Shown: positions 51,916 to 63,000 of the stretch, one piece after another
How the letters are laid out: each line of letters begins with the position of its first letter
Numbering within the stretch: the stretch's first letter is position 1
Assembly: GCA_019843655.1 (NCBI GenBank)
Contig: JACDQD010000005.1
Span: 4,429,575 to 4,493,574, forward strand
DNA length: 64,000 nucleotides
Reading direction: 5' to 3'
Origin: Lethocerus indicus
Taxonomy: Eukaryota; Arthropoda; Insecta; Hemiptera; Belostomatidae
The notes under the pieces: generated by a model
What the model saw: the letters and a program-made list of their open reading frames with translations, nothing else
What the model was told of the DNA's origin: nothing
The model's database searches: none
Made by a program: the position numbers and the translations under genes

Positions 51916-51996
51916 ACCAAAAATGAGACAACTCGGTCAATTAGTCTGCAAGTAATGGACTTTTAAACAGTGGATACATGTTTTTGGACCACTCTG
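51916..51996 (-). repeat. Right terminal inverted repeat of the Tc1/mariner derivative
   Basis: The reverse complement of 51,474-51,554 with seven mismatches. Its outer end reads CAGAGTGGTCC on the minus strand, followed outward by the TA duplication at 51,997-51,998. The coding relics start nearer this end, so this is the 5' side of the original transposase gene. Confidence 0.92.
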
Positions 51997-53731
51997 TATA
52001 TACGTTAGTGATAATGCCCCCAAAGGACGTTCACCTTCTATGTCAATATCAAATAGTCCCTCCCGGACACCTGGATTTAGCCATCTACCTTTCCCTATGG
52101 TATTATAATGTATAAAAGGACAAAGGCAATAAAATACGGTTAGTTTTTATATATATTTGTATACAGAAGGAGAGAGAGAAAAGGAGGGCCTGCTGTTTGA
52201 CCATCCGAGTTATTCTTTCATCTTCCCTCTGCCTAATCTTCTCTGCCGCCGTATATTTTCAAACTGTTATTATCCTCCACGGCGCTTAAAGGGGTCTATA
52301 TGCAGTATTATTGTAAATACTCCGTGGCAATACTGTTGACAGAGCTCTGATACAATACCCATCCTTTCAACGTTATTATGTCAACGGTTAAATAGAATCC
52401 GCTATTTGGAAGTATTACTATAGAAGCGAAATTGTGCAAAAATATTTGATAAAAATATAATTTAAGGACGATTTATATATGTTTAATAAGACATTAAAAT
52501 TCGCAGTTGATCTCAATTTTCTCTGAAAGGCTACCCTTAGTACAACTTATAGTTAACAAAATACTTTTATTAAATAATAAAAGTACTTATTCATTCTAAT
52601 CTGGCCTAGTATCTGGTACTTTCTATCGTATGACGATGATCTGCCAAAATATTTCGCAATAATACTGATTCAAGTTGACTTTTAGTGGAGATTACCCTCC
52701 GCCGATTTGCGGTTCTCATATACGGGCCGTTGCCACGGCAGCGACCATAAAATAACAATGGCTTCCATTCATGGTCCCTCGCCTCTCGCGGTACAGTAAT
52801 GAGCGATTTTATACCATTCGATTTATACGCACAACTGAACGCGGCCGACAGACCGGGGCGGGTTGAATTTATAATTACAGCAGCATCACCGCTTCGTTTT
52901 TCTGTTTCTGAATTATTTTTTGACAGGGATCGTGCGCGAAAGTATACGGGAAACTCTGGACAAACGCCCTGTCTCGATATCGCGCGCCAAGCGAATACGC
53001 GAATGCGCGTGGACACATCAAGGGACTGGGGGAACGGTTGTCAGACGCAGACAAAGTAGGTTGATTAATTGGTTAATTAGTTAGTGGGGCAGCGGGCACC
53101 GAGGCTGTTATTAGTAACAGTGCCGGGGTCGTAACAGGCCCGGGGTGACGTGCCGATATGCATAAGTACCTGACTGTATTACTGATGGAATGCTACTGAC
53201 GCCGGAACAGTCACAGACCGGTCTAGCTGGACGACTGCAGACGAAACATGGACGAGACATAAGTGAATCATCTTCGCGGAATACAAGAAATAAGAATTTT
53301 TTCGTCAGGTTAGCAGAATCCGGTGGCGGATCGCAAATTCTTCAATTAGAACTTGCAACTAAATATATTATATTAGCTATTTACCTAAGTTACCAACATT
53401 CTATATCTGTATAATCTAGAATGAAAGAACATATGAACGTATCTAGAATGGAACATATCGTCGTTTACGTTACCAGCATTAATTAAAAATTGTATGATAA
53501 TAGGTTTCACTACATACACGAGTTTTAATTTCGATTTAAAATCGGCATCTATTTTGATTAAAATCGGGGCCCCACTATTCCGGGGGAGAATTTCATGCGA
53601 TATTTCGACGCGGATAATTACGAAGGGATTATTCGGACGGAGGTGTCGGATCCGAGGCGCGGCGGATGCCTGTAGCCGGCTTAATAAGAAGGTTCTACTG
53701 TTATTTCCTGGACCGAGTAAATTTTTAGATT

Positions 53732-53749
53732 GGCGGCGGCGGCGGCGGC
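53732..53749. repeat. (GGC)6 microsatellite
   Basis: Six GGC units at the end of a CpG-rich island. Seen directly. Confidence 0.9.
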
Positions 53750-56700
53750 CCAAATTAAATCTTTGTCCGCCGGCGCCTAGTGATAATTGAATGGGGAGGC
53801 AGATAATGAACTGGACTGAGCGGACGAAAAGAGGAAAAAAAAATTGGAGCGAACGAATTTTTCACGGGTAAATGAGAACGGGCCCCGCCCCCGTTGGTGG
53901 GGGACGAAATGGAAGGAAGGGGCGTCGCGTAGCGTGAAGATAACGACAATTGGTTTCTGGACGAATTTTAACAACGATCGGCTCAACATTCGTTCTCCAC
54001 CTGCCCCTCGACGATTCCACTCTTGGAGCTTCCCCCTACGGAAATTACCAAGCGGAGAAATTTGCGCCGGCGAAACAAAAAACTTGTCCATACTTCAACT
54101 AGGAAAAACCAGTAAAAATATTAGTGAAAAACAGAGTTTGATACCAGATAATAATAGTATTACCAGAATACATTTTTTCGTCAGTGAAGCTTGTAGAAGG
54201 ATGGATGGAAAATAGAAGAAAATTGGAACAGAGATTGAGAAAATCGACGCCTGTGCGAGTATAACCCACCGGTTCGTGTCCAGAACTACTTCCCTCTGTT
54301 CTTGAAAAAATTCAATTTTTAATAGTAAAAACAATGGAGTGAACAGTCGAAAGGCTAAAATATACGGGACTCACTACGTCAACATGTAGTGTATTTCTCT
54401 TCATTGAAAGAAATATTTATTCCTCACTTGTGCCTATTGGTACGAAAAAACTATGATGTTAAAAATGAAACTGCTTACATTTCCTGTCTGATATAATATT
54501 GGCATGATTGTTACGAATAAAAAAAATAGCTGAAATTAATCACAATCGTACCTAATTATGTGCGCAAGTCTGGTTTGGGTATTCGGCAAATGAATGACAA
54601 AATAACTCATGACTTCAGTCATTTTTAGAATAGCATAAAGCATTACAGATATTGCTTTGAATGGGTGGGTGGTGGCCGGGACAGCGGCGGTTGGTGCCCC
54701 TGATATTTCTTTGTACTGTTTCAGGGTTTATGTCACTCGGAAATGTTCCTTCTCCCCGGGTCATTTATATACAGCGCCTAAAGAAAGCTGTCCTCATCCG
54801 TGTATTTTCTTTTTGCCCTCCGGCCGAGTCTTTAAGCTTTTTCGACGGGACATTTAGAGCGACAGTGGGAGCAGAGATAGGGATCGGTTTTGCCTCAAAA
54901 CGCAGTGTCACGCCCCTGATATACGATATTTAGCTTTACTGCTGCCATAAAGTACATCCGCAAAAGTAATAAAACGAAGTGGGATATGCATGAATACAGT
55001 CGGTTATATCCATATATTCGCCACCGTAGTTCTGAACCTATTTCACTGTTGGGAAGACAAGTTCTACTTTCTAGATGAAATATATAGTGAAATATCCCAC
55101 CGGATTAGGCTAAGGTCAAATCGAAATATGTTTTCATATCACGAAATTTTCAAATCATCTAAAGACTGTTTCCGCTGATGACAATACTGCTGATTTCCCT
55201 AGCGAATGTATTGTTCACCTACAGTTCGAGGTTAGAATCCGCGCACACAATACAGTGATTATATCAAAAACTGATAGATATTGTTATAGAGGTATAGTTT
55301 TTATTATTGAAATAAACTCAGCATGAAATATGTCGTATTTAATCCACATTCGGGGAAAACAACGCGGCCCAGTAAAATGTAGTAAAATTATAAAATTTTT
55401 AATTTAATATATTTCTTTGGGACCTACATCATGGACAGTGTTTTTACTATCGCACTGTATTACTATTTGAGATGTCAAAATCGGTCTTTTTCCGATCGAA
55501 GTGCGTACGAAGGCAAAATGGTCGGTCTCTATATAGTTTCTAGGAGAAACTAGAAAATCCGGTTCGAACCGTTTCAGGCTAAATTTCCCTGTCGAACTTT
55601 CGTGTAAAATGGGAAAAAGTTGTGCGATGTCGTCCCCGGGAGTAGTTTTGCACTATTTACACTAGCAAGCTGTCTCCAAGCGAAAACAATTTGCATTGAT
55701 CGCGGGACCGGTCTAGTTTCGGACAGTTTTAGCCTCCGTTTCAATCTTCACTTCCCTTACGGCCGATTCCTTTACGATTCATCCGTACACAAACTTTCTA
55801 AAGTTGTAGTTCTTTTTTGCTTAGTTCAAGTTTCAATTTTTTCTAGCGAGCGCAGAAGAATTGTTAACCAATAAACATGGTATTGGTAACGAGGAAGCAA
55901 ACCGAATTTTTCTTCCTGATTTAATTGTCTATTAAAATAAGAATGAATATTAGTGAGAGTTCAGGCATCTACGAGAGGAGATTAGACCGGTATTCTGTTC
56001 GACGACCAAAATCGTACCAATAAAAACCGAACCAACTCAATAAAAAGTCCTCCGCCCAATCACTAATCACTAATCCGCCCAATCAATCTAACCGCCCTCC
56101 ACTGAACTAATCGCTGGACCCGCAGCAAGTCCAATTAGATTAATTATTGTTTCGAGTACTTAATTATTTATAACTTTTAAGTGGATAGGGAGCATGTTCA
56201 ATCGACTTATATTGTGGATGAGTACGGAACACAGTGATTCGATAGCACAATTATTATTAAAGTTACGCCGTTTTCAGTGCTACTTCCGGAACAAGCCGGT
56301 TGAATGAAATTAATGAACATACATTAATTAATTACCGAAAGCCACCATGTTCGTAGGCTGCTGCAAAACCGTTGTTGGACCGAACATCTAAACATCTTTT
56401 AGCGTGAGTTAATATAACGTTAAGCAAGTTGCGTTGACAACTTATTCGTCCGGAAGCGCTTGTAAAATGTAACGCCGGCCTTCATGCGTTACAATACTTG
56501 GCGGGGGGTGGGAAGGGGGGGGAGAAAAAATGTATGAACCGGCCCGAGAATTATGTACTCGGCAGAGGGGTGTTTTTAGGGCGACCGACATCAGCATTCA
56601 TCCCCCTACAAGTGTACGGACCTACCCCGGTTTTTTTTTTCGTGGCGCCTCCGAAAAAAAGAATTTAGTCGAGGATATGTCCGGGGCGTACGTCCGCGCT

Positions 56701-57106
56701 TTTGCCCAGTATCTGGGTCATGCCGTCCCTTCCAAAATCCCCTCACCCCCTCCTCACCCTCACTAGGGACAATAGCACCTAACCTCCCCTCTATAGTCGG
56801 GCTTTTCAATCATAACAGATGTACACGACGCCCCCGCCCCCGCCCTAAAGCGAGCTTTCAGCCCCAACCGAACAAGCCACAACTTATTTTTATAACCTCC
56901 CCCGTCTAGCCTGCAGTTAGCCTCGTTTCACGCCCCGCGGGGATAGTGTTTTGAAATCACCCCTCCATTCGCCATCCCACCACAATCGGTAATAGATATT
57001 ACGGCGATCCCCTAACAATTTTCGGATTCGGATAGTTCGAACTGTGTATAGGGAGGGGGTGGAAATTGCATTTTGACGATATTGCCACCCAGTGCCCGAA
57101 CACAAA

Positions 57107-57119
57107 ACACACACACACA
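57107..57119. repeat. (AC)n microsatellite
   Basis: Six to seven AC units. Seen directly; short and unremarkable. Confidence 0.8.
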
Positions 57120-57639
57120 GATAAAACTCACGGCGCCCCCAACTTCCCCCATTCACATCGGCTGTAAAATTGTACAGTTCGAGTAGAGAGATTGGGTCAA
57201 ATAATCGGACTGGATTTGAACCGTTCATTGTCAGACGGGGGTATTCCGTTCGCACATTACGGGAGATACGTAATAATTTCCAGTTACAGAGTTTATACGA
57301 GCGGGGGCGTATTCCGGAATTTCATCAAACGCCCTCTGACGAATAACCCCGCCTACTAATAACACTAATTGTATTTTACATTTTATTAAGTTTGTAGCCT
57401 TGCCTGTAATTAGATATTTTTAATTACCGGAAAAACTTATTACACCGTCATCTAGGTTCTCGTTTAATTTTATTGGAAATAAATTTTATTTAACGTATCG
57501 ACGATTCAGAAAGTTGGGGGAAGTTGAAAAATGCAAATGGTACTGAACTAATAAACACTAAAGGTTTTCACGCTAAGAAATTTTCGGCAGCGACCGGAAA
57601 GGTCTATAAACTTATTTCGGGTCCGAATCAAAGGCAATA

Positions 57640-58045
57640 AGAAACCGGAATGAGGGGTGGGTTGGAGAGGCCCCAGAGATAATAAAACATGATAAACTGT
57701 TTTAAATAAAAAAAAAATTCCGCCTAGCGCCCCTCTATATTTGCATTCATATCATTCGTGGACCCGGATGCAGGGTGGTGGTGGGAAGGGGTCGTAGAAT
57801 AGCGGTCTCAGGGGGCCCATAGTGGAAGTCGCAGGGGCGGGGGAGGGGTTGCGCTCGTAAAAGACCCTGAGAGACTGGAGAGTAAGTGACTTGAAGTGTA
57901 GCGGGAGTAGGACGGTGACTTGGAGGGGGGGGCAGAATTTCGGTCCCGCGGTCCGTAAGTAGGTCGGGGGTGGGTCGGCAGAAGGGGCGGGGTGGTCGTG
58001 CCTTACATCTGTGCAGAGTGGGGAGAGTTAGGAGCGGCCGAGGAA
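57640..58045 (+). other. Strongly G-skewed tract with quadruplex potential
   Basis: For about 400 bases the plus strand is rich in G runs (three to nine G) and poor in C. The bias then reverses after about 58,060 into a C- and T-rich segment. A four-tract G motif is at 57,966-57,992 (runs of 5, 3, 4 and 4; loops of 1, 9 and 1), and G-run clusters lie at 57,834-57,846 and 57,925-57,932. Known: G-skew downstream of CpG-rich promoters favours R-loops. Whether any transcript crosses here is unknown. Confidence 0.5.
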
Positions 58046-58440
58046 GATAACGTTTAGTATTCAGAGTCCACCTTGTTCCTTCTCCTCGGAACTCCCGGGG
58101 GTTTTCCGGGGTCGCGAGCTCAGAGGTAGCGCGGGAGGCGGTTGGGGGGCGGGGGCGACATGATTGGATAATACAAAGTTATCCCGGTCCCTCGACCGGA
58201 ACCTCTGTTCGCGGCCAGATACAAGACAGTATTGATAAAACTTATCCTGCCCACTGTCCGGGCTTAACCATCCCCTTCCGTCGGAGGACAATAATTACTG
58301 AAATATTTATTTCATCATTTTTATGAAATTCTCATATTCCTCCTTGATGAGAAAAGTGAGGTTAAAATTTACTGTAGGGGCTAAGGAGGTTATCGGGTGT
58401 ATTCGATATATCGATTTATACGGGTGAATCGATGTCGTCG

Positions 58441-58573
58441 TTTTCACATCGCGTACCTTTATTAAGGCGTCCGACGGGTTATTTTTTTTGTAGTAAATGG
58501 AAAGAAAGTAATTATGACACGAAAAGAGTTATATATAAGTCGGACGCCTTAATAAAGGTACGCGATGTGAAAA
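58441..58573. repeat. Perfect 35-bp inverted repeat with a 63-base spacer
   Basis: The arm at 58,441-58,475 (starting TTTTCACATCGCG, ending GGCGTCCGAC) is exactly the reverse complement of 58,539-58,573. The 63-base spacer (58,476-58,538) is AT-rich. A GGGTTATTTTT-like sequence lies just inside the left arm. Its reverse complement (AAAATAAATAACCC) lies just outside the right arm, so the flanks are also related. A transcript would form a 35-bp hairpin. I see no TA or 8-bp target duplication that would make it a transposon. Alternatives are a template-switch duplication, a long hairpin RNA locus, or an assembly fold-back. Confidence 0.9.
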
Positions 58574-61500
58574 AAAATAAATAACCCGCCTAATTACAAA
58601 GGAATGGTCAAAATAAAAAGCACAACCCGTTATCATATTCATTATTAATTATTGCTAGCTGGAGTATTCAATATTGCTCGGGGAAGTCATAACCTGTGAA
58701 TTTTCCGAAAATAACGAACATAGAAATGGATCTGGTATTATTTGTTTTGCGTCAAAGCTCATAAGTATAATATTGTCATTTTTAATTCGAAATATTTTAA
58801 GTATATATTTTAAGTCGCAAGTCCCGCGTTCTTTTTCTCACTTTCACAGACCTTCTCCAGACCTCTGTGAAGTCCCATCCTGAATTTTGTGGCCATCAGT
58901 GTAGGTGTTCATCCCGGACAACATATGCTTTATATTTTAATTTTTTGTTAGCGACATATATTATTCTAATAAAGCAATTTGTGGTCTCCGATTCGATCTC
59001 TCAGCACAAATTAGGTTACGGGCTGTGGAGTTATAAAGTAGTACTTTTAATATGTGCGGTATGTGAACATAAACTGATGTGCTCAGACACAAGTTGTCCT
59101 GACCAGCTTGAACTCACTTCGCCTCAGTATCGCCCCCGCCGAAAATTAATCCTTACAACAACGGTCTCCGACAGGTTTCGTGTTTCGCCAACCGCCGAAA
59201 TGGCCGTGGGCATTAGGCCGCCGTTTCGAATCGTATCGTACCGTGGCGAATAACGTTTCTGGGTCGGCGGTTATGTACAAACCGCCAGATATAATTCGTC
59301 TCGCTTAAGGGGCTACAAAACCACGGCAGGTTTATTGTGTGGTCCGATCGTACGTAAGCGATTGTGGCACGAATGCAGAGTCCGAGGTATTTGTTTAGAG
59401 AAACTGGGCCGATGTTTGAAAATTCAAGTTTTCTTACGGATATTAAAATCACATATAGGTAGATATATTTGGTGTTCAAATGGGAAATTATGATTATGCT
59501 CTAAGGCTATTTGTTAACTCGTAATGTAATTCAAATGGATGTTTGTTATATTTAAACATAATTGATTGCGTTAAATTGACATATTTCTTTCATCGACTCA
59601 TTTAAAACATTTGTTTACAAAGTGTGAACAATTATGGGGGCGTAACATTCGCCCGAAAATGTTCCTGTGTCGGGTGGCTGGGCCGAACGAGCATTGCTCC
59701 ATGAAGCGAGAGTGAACAACGATGTTTTGATACATTTAAGGCGTGTTTAACGCTCGGGGCCATTGTTACTGGGTTCTGTAGCCGTTTTGACGGCTTCCAT
59801 GTGACTACCCGAGGCATAAACAGAGGGTGGTGGGGGCGGGGGTGCTCGTTAGCTGTGGCGGCGCCCCTACGATCCCCCCGATAAGCTGTTAGCTCCGTAC
59901 TAATAGACGAATCCAAGCCCGTACATTGCTTCCCTCAAACAATCAGATAACGCTCCTCCAATTGCCCATTAAATAGACTTCCTTATGGGGTAATTCTCCC
60001 CGCCCATCTCAAATTGGAGTCTGAAAATAGTAACATTTAGACGTCCCGGTCCAAACTGGTATTCGGAATACGCTTAACTCTGCATTTAAATACGCCGAAT
60101 TGTTGTTGCTTTCGGGTCGTTATTTACCGAAGGCTTGATATGTTGTTAAAATAGGGTTTACTGCATAAATTATTCAAAGAATAGATGTTTGGTTCGATTT
60201 ATAAAGTTATATGTATATACCTTCTTATTAATACCGATATCCTTCTCCTAAAAGTCTGGATTAACTTGGGGTGGTCTTTACAAGTGTGATTTTCTGCCTT
60301 CACTTTCCTCAGATTTTAGAACGTTTGTCTCTAGAACGAATTTTGCCTTCTGGGCTTCCGATAATACTACAGTGAGGGACAAGTGATGCAGCCGAAGAGT
60401 AATGTGACAATTCGTTTCCTGGGCTATGAAAATAATTTAATTTTCTTCTTAGTTTCGTGTATCTTTCTTTTCCGCTGTTGAAATGGTTAAATTCTATTGT
60501 TATTGAAAATAGTGTACGATTATCGTTTAGTGCAGTAATGTCAGAACGCGTAAATCACTCTGCAAGTCATTAATCATAGATGATAATTCAGTGAGATTAA
60601 GTGAACCCGGGTTTAGAGACAATGTGAATAAGTCTCGCTGAGCTAATTGTACGCCTTCAAAGGCATACCTCCTATTATAGAGTCAGTTTAGACAGCGCTC
60701 CATTTAGTCGGAGTAACTAGCAGAAATCCAAATCCACAATAAGATCTGAGGATAAGCGGCCGATCGACTTGAACAAACAGACGCAATACATATATTGGGG
60801 TGTGCTCAAACACGCGTATAAATGCCAACCGGTCCATTCAATTTAGAGGGCGGTCGGCGGGCCCTTTGTCTGGTCGGGTAAGTGCTCCTCCATTAAGTGC
60901 TTTAGGGGATGAAAGGGCAGAATGTTATTCTTTGCCGATATCTTGGCCCGCGAGCTCCGGGGGCTCTAATCGGATTGTCACGGCTGGTGAGAGGGGTTTA
61001 ATCTGAACGTGTGGGGGCGAATTCTCTTCCACCAACCCCCAACTCCCCTCGCTTTTAGCAGGGCAGAAATTTATTGCCCCGGGAAGGGTGGCCTACGACT
61101 AACACTCCAATTTATGAGCCTGGACCGCGTTTTGATGGCTCATTTATCGGGATTGTTTCGTCGCCCGGACCCCCATCGGCCGGTCCGATAATTAACGGTA
61201 TTTTGAAACGGAAAAATTCGTATCATATTCAATGATTGAAGCCTCAGAGTCTCAAAAATAATCCCGCTGCTTACATGCTAAGGAATTACTAGCTACGTGC
61301 GTAGGGAAAGTATCCCTAACTATAAATAGAAAGTATCACGATAATATCTTCTAAATCTGTTTCGGTTCATTTCTACATTTCAGATAAGGTCTCCTGTTAG
61401 ATCCGGCTGTAGTACCCTAACAGTGTGTAACACGGTCCTTGTAACTTCTCATTGTACGATACGTCTCTACGGTCAACATGGCCAGAAAATGACTCAGTAG

Positions 61501-61801
61501 TATTTTAAAATTTATTTTATTAATTCTCATAACATTTATTTATATATTTATATATAACACTTATTTTAACTTTAATTCCTACACAAGGGACGCCCTAGTC
61601 TCGTTGGATTCTTGGAAACACAGCAAACTCAACAGGTCTGCAATAAACTCGTCCCTATAAGTCGAACGTGGAAAAATAGGAGCCGGGAATGCATTATTTA
61701 TTCCTGTTCTATTTTGCTTCTCTCTTTGCGTCTGTGGTCGTTTCATCACAATAAAGCAATCTATTCAAATGTACTGAATTGGAATTCACTGTTTTGTTAA
61801 A
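58574..61801. other. Non-coding stretch with GC-rich islands
   Basis: No gene recognised. Patches of higher CpG content lie at 59.1-59.4, 59.63-60.0 and 60.7-61.2 kb; 60.1-60.7 and 61.2-61.6 kb are AT-rich. The 128-codon plus-strand frame at 58,867-59,253 begins in AT-rich DNA, contains a stretch of hydrophobic residues, and is not recognised. The 94-codon minus-strand frame at 59,632-59,916 sits in an island. Neither has a codon pattern or domain that would support a call. Confidence 0.55.
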
Positions 61802-61821
61802 TAAAGGGAGCGATTCAAGAG

Positions 61822-61878
61822 ATGAAGGTGTACGGACATCCGAACACGGCTGAAACCAAATGCAACAAAGAATTTACG
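61822..61878 (+). other. Candidate small coding exon ending at a strong splice donor (weak)
   Basis: An ATG at 61,822 opens 19 in-phase codons (MKVYGHPNTAETKCNKEFT) that end exactly at ACG followed by GTAAGT, a near-consensus 5' splice site (GT at 61,879-61,880). If the AAG at 61,803-61,805 is an acceptor instead, the exon would start there and add five codons. Upstream is an in-frame TAA at about 61,798. The peptide is hydrophilic and not recognised. If real, this is a first or early exon of a plus-strand gene continuing past the window, with the CpG-poor block in its intron. Chance is a serious alternative, because GTAAGT occurs often in 64 kb. Confidence 0.15.
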
Positions 61879-61880
61879 GT

Positions 61881-62741
61881 AAGTTATAAAACAGAATATT
61901 TTTACCAGTAACCTCATTAAACTCTGACTAACAATTATTTCATAAGAAACACGCATATTTAAAAAGATTTTGTTATTAGAAAGTGTTATATTAAAAAATG
62001 GAACAGATACAATGGAAATTCACTACCAAGCTAAAAGAATACTCTAACAAACTCACGACAGAAAAAATAGTTGGGATTCATAAAAAAGATGATAAAATGT
62101 ACTGGCTTAATAAATAACAAAATTAAAATATAAGCGGTTAATATTAAACAAAACTTGTTATTGTTATTTAGTTGTGTCAATCTATACATTGTCCTTTCCT
62201 ATTTCTTGGTTTTCTATTTTGAACTTTTCAATAGTTTTTATTTTCGGTTTTAATTATAAGCAAGGATGCGTTCTGCATGTATTTTTTTTATTATTGCAAA
62301 AAGACAGGACTGATAACAATTGCAGGCATATAATATTATATATATTCGGGCATCCCGGAATAATATTGGTTATATTATTTTTCGAAAGCACCACTAACTG
62401 ATACGCCCGGTCTCTCTTCATGTTTCGTTCCTCGGGGAAATCCGAAATAGTTTCCTTTCGTATAGATCGACGAAGGAAGTTGGATCAGCTAATGTCGAAA
62501 ACATTTTCGGTACAAATAATAACGCAGTGCTCAGCTTAATAAAACGGGCGGCGATGAAAGATCCGGGCGCCTTATTCGACTTTGCATTAAACCGACTCCT
62601 TCAGATTGTATATTAAACGTTCCAGCGATTTAGCCCGAAAATGCATTTCCTAGCCGAAACGGAGATGGTTATTGACTGAATTGCTTTAAAACCATTTTGA
62701 CTGTCTTTAATATAATAGTGCGCATTAAAACAGAAATATCG
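61881..62741. other. Non-coding stretch, AT-rich then CpG-rich
   Basis: No gene recognised. Positions 61.9-62.4 kb are AT-rich. Positions 62.4-62.7 kb are notably CpG-rich (about 25 CpG in about 300 bases by my count) and end abruptly at the CpG-poor block that begins at 62,742. A 75-codon frame at 62,174-62,401 encodes a hydrophobic Phe/Ile-rich product from T-rich DNA and is not supported. Confidence 0.55.
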
Positions 62742-62843
62742 AACATGGCAAAAACATGAGAAATATGAAATAGAGCTTCAATTATTACATTTATTTACTT
62801 TAAGACAGATGTTTCCTGGTATCAATGAGAATACATTAACATC

Positions 62844-62891
62844 CTCCAGTGGATGATGCAATATAATAAGGAATTGCATCATCCTCTAGAG
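62844..62891. repeat. Short hairpin inside the CpG-poor block
   Basis: GGATGATGCAAT (62,851-62,862) and ATTGCATCATCC (62,873-62,884) form a perfect 12-bp stem around a 10-base loop. The outer seven bases on each side (62,844-62,850 and 62,885-62,891) pair at five of seven positions. The result is a hairpin of about 48 bases, small for a microRNA precursor. Function unknown. Confidence 0.75.
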
Positions 62892-62943
62892 ATTGATTAT
62901 GATAAAATGCTGGTTGTTCTAATTTGGGGGCTATAATGTATTA

Positions 62944-63000
62944 CCAAAATATAGATTTAGATTATCATCTAATAAGCCTTAACATTAGTCTGTATTTTGG
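62944..63000. repeat. Second hairpin, microRNA-precursor-like in size (weak)
   Basis: CCAAAATATAGA (62,944-62,955) pairs with TCTGTATTTTGG (62,989-63,000) at 12 positions, one of them a wobble or mismatch. The stem can extend inward with several mismatches to a total span of 57 bases. It lies 53 bases after the first hairpin. Two stems close together in an otherwise featureless block are noted, but AT-rich DNA forms such stems by chance. I recognise no known mature microRNA. Confidence 0.4.

Larger units (their letters stand above)
51474..51996 (-). mobile_element. Non-autonomous Tc1/mariner-type DNA transposon, internally deleted derivative
   Basis: The element is 523 bp. It is bounded by 81-bp inverted repeats (51,474-51,554 and 51,916-51,996) that agree at 74 of 81 positions by my alignment, and it is flanked by TA on both sides (51,472-51,473 and 51,997-51,998). 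TA target duplication is the hallmark of the Tc1/mariner/IS630 superfamily. Both ends begin CAGAG, followed by GGTCCAAAAA or close to it. The interior, read on the minus strand, holds an N-terminal and a C-terminal transposase fragment of the kind found in insect Tc1-like elements with a DUF4817-type helix-turn-helix. The catalytic DDE core is missing, so the copy cannot move without transposase supplied from elsewhere. It is best described as a MITE-like deletion derivative. The about 9 percent mismatch between the ends indicates it is not fresh. Confidence 0.92.
51999..58440. other. Non-coding stretch with several CpG-rich islands
   Basis: No gene recognised. CpG-rich islands lie at about 52.65-53.25, 53.55-54.1, 54.65-54.9, 56.45-57.35 and 57.6-58.3 kb. 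A (GGC)6 run is at 53,732-53,749 and an AC repeat at 57,107-57,119. An 8-bp stem with a three-base loop (55,534-55,552) lies next to a 12-bp palindrome CGGTTCGAACCG (55,559-55,570). Overlapping frames at 52.6-53.1, 53.4-54.2 and 56.5-57.3 kb are composition-driven and encode Arg/Ser-rich products with no domain. Confidence 0.6.

Noticed and set aside
58867..59253. 128-codon plus-strand frame with hydrophobic stretches
   Set aside because: The hydrophobic part follows T-rich DNA. There is no domain, no splice-site context and no recognisable homology.
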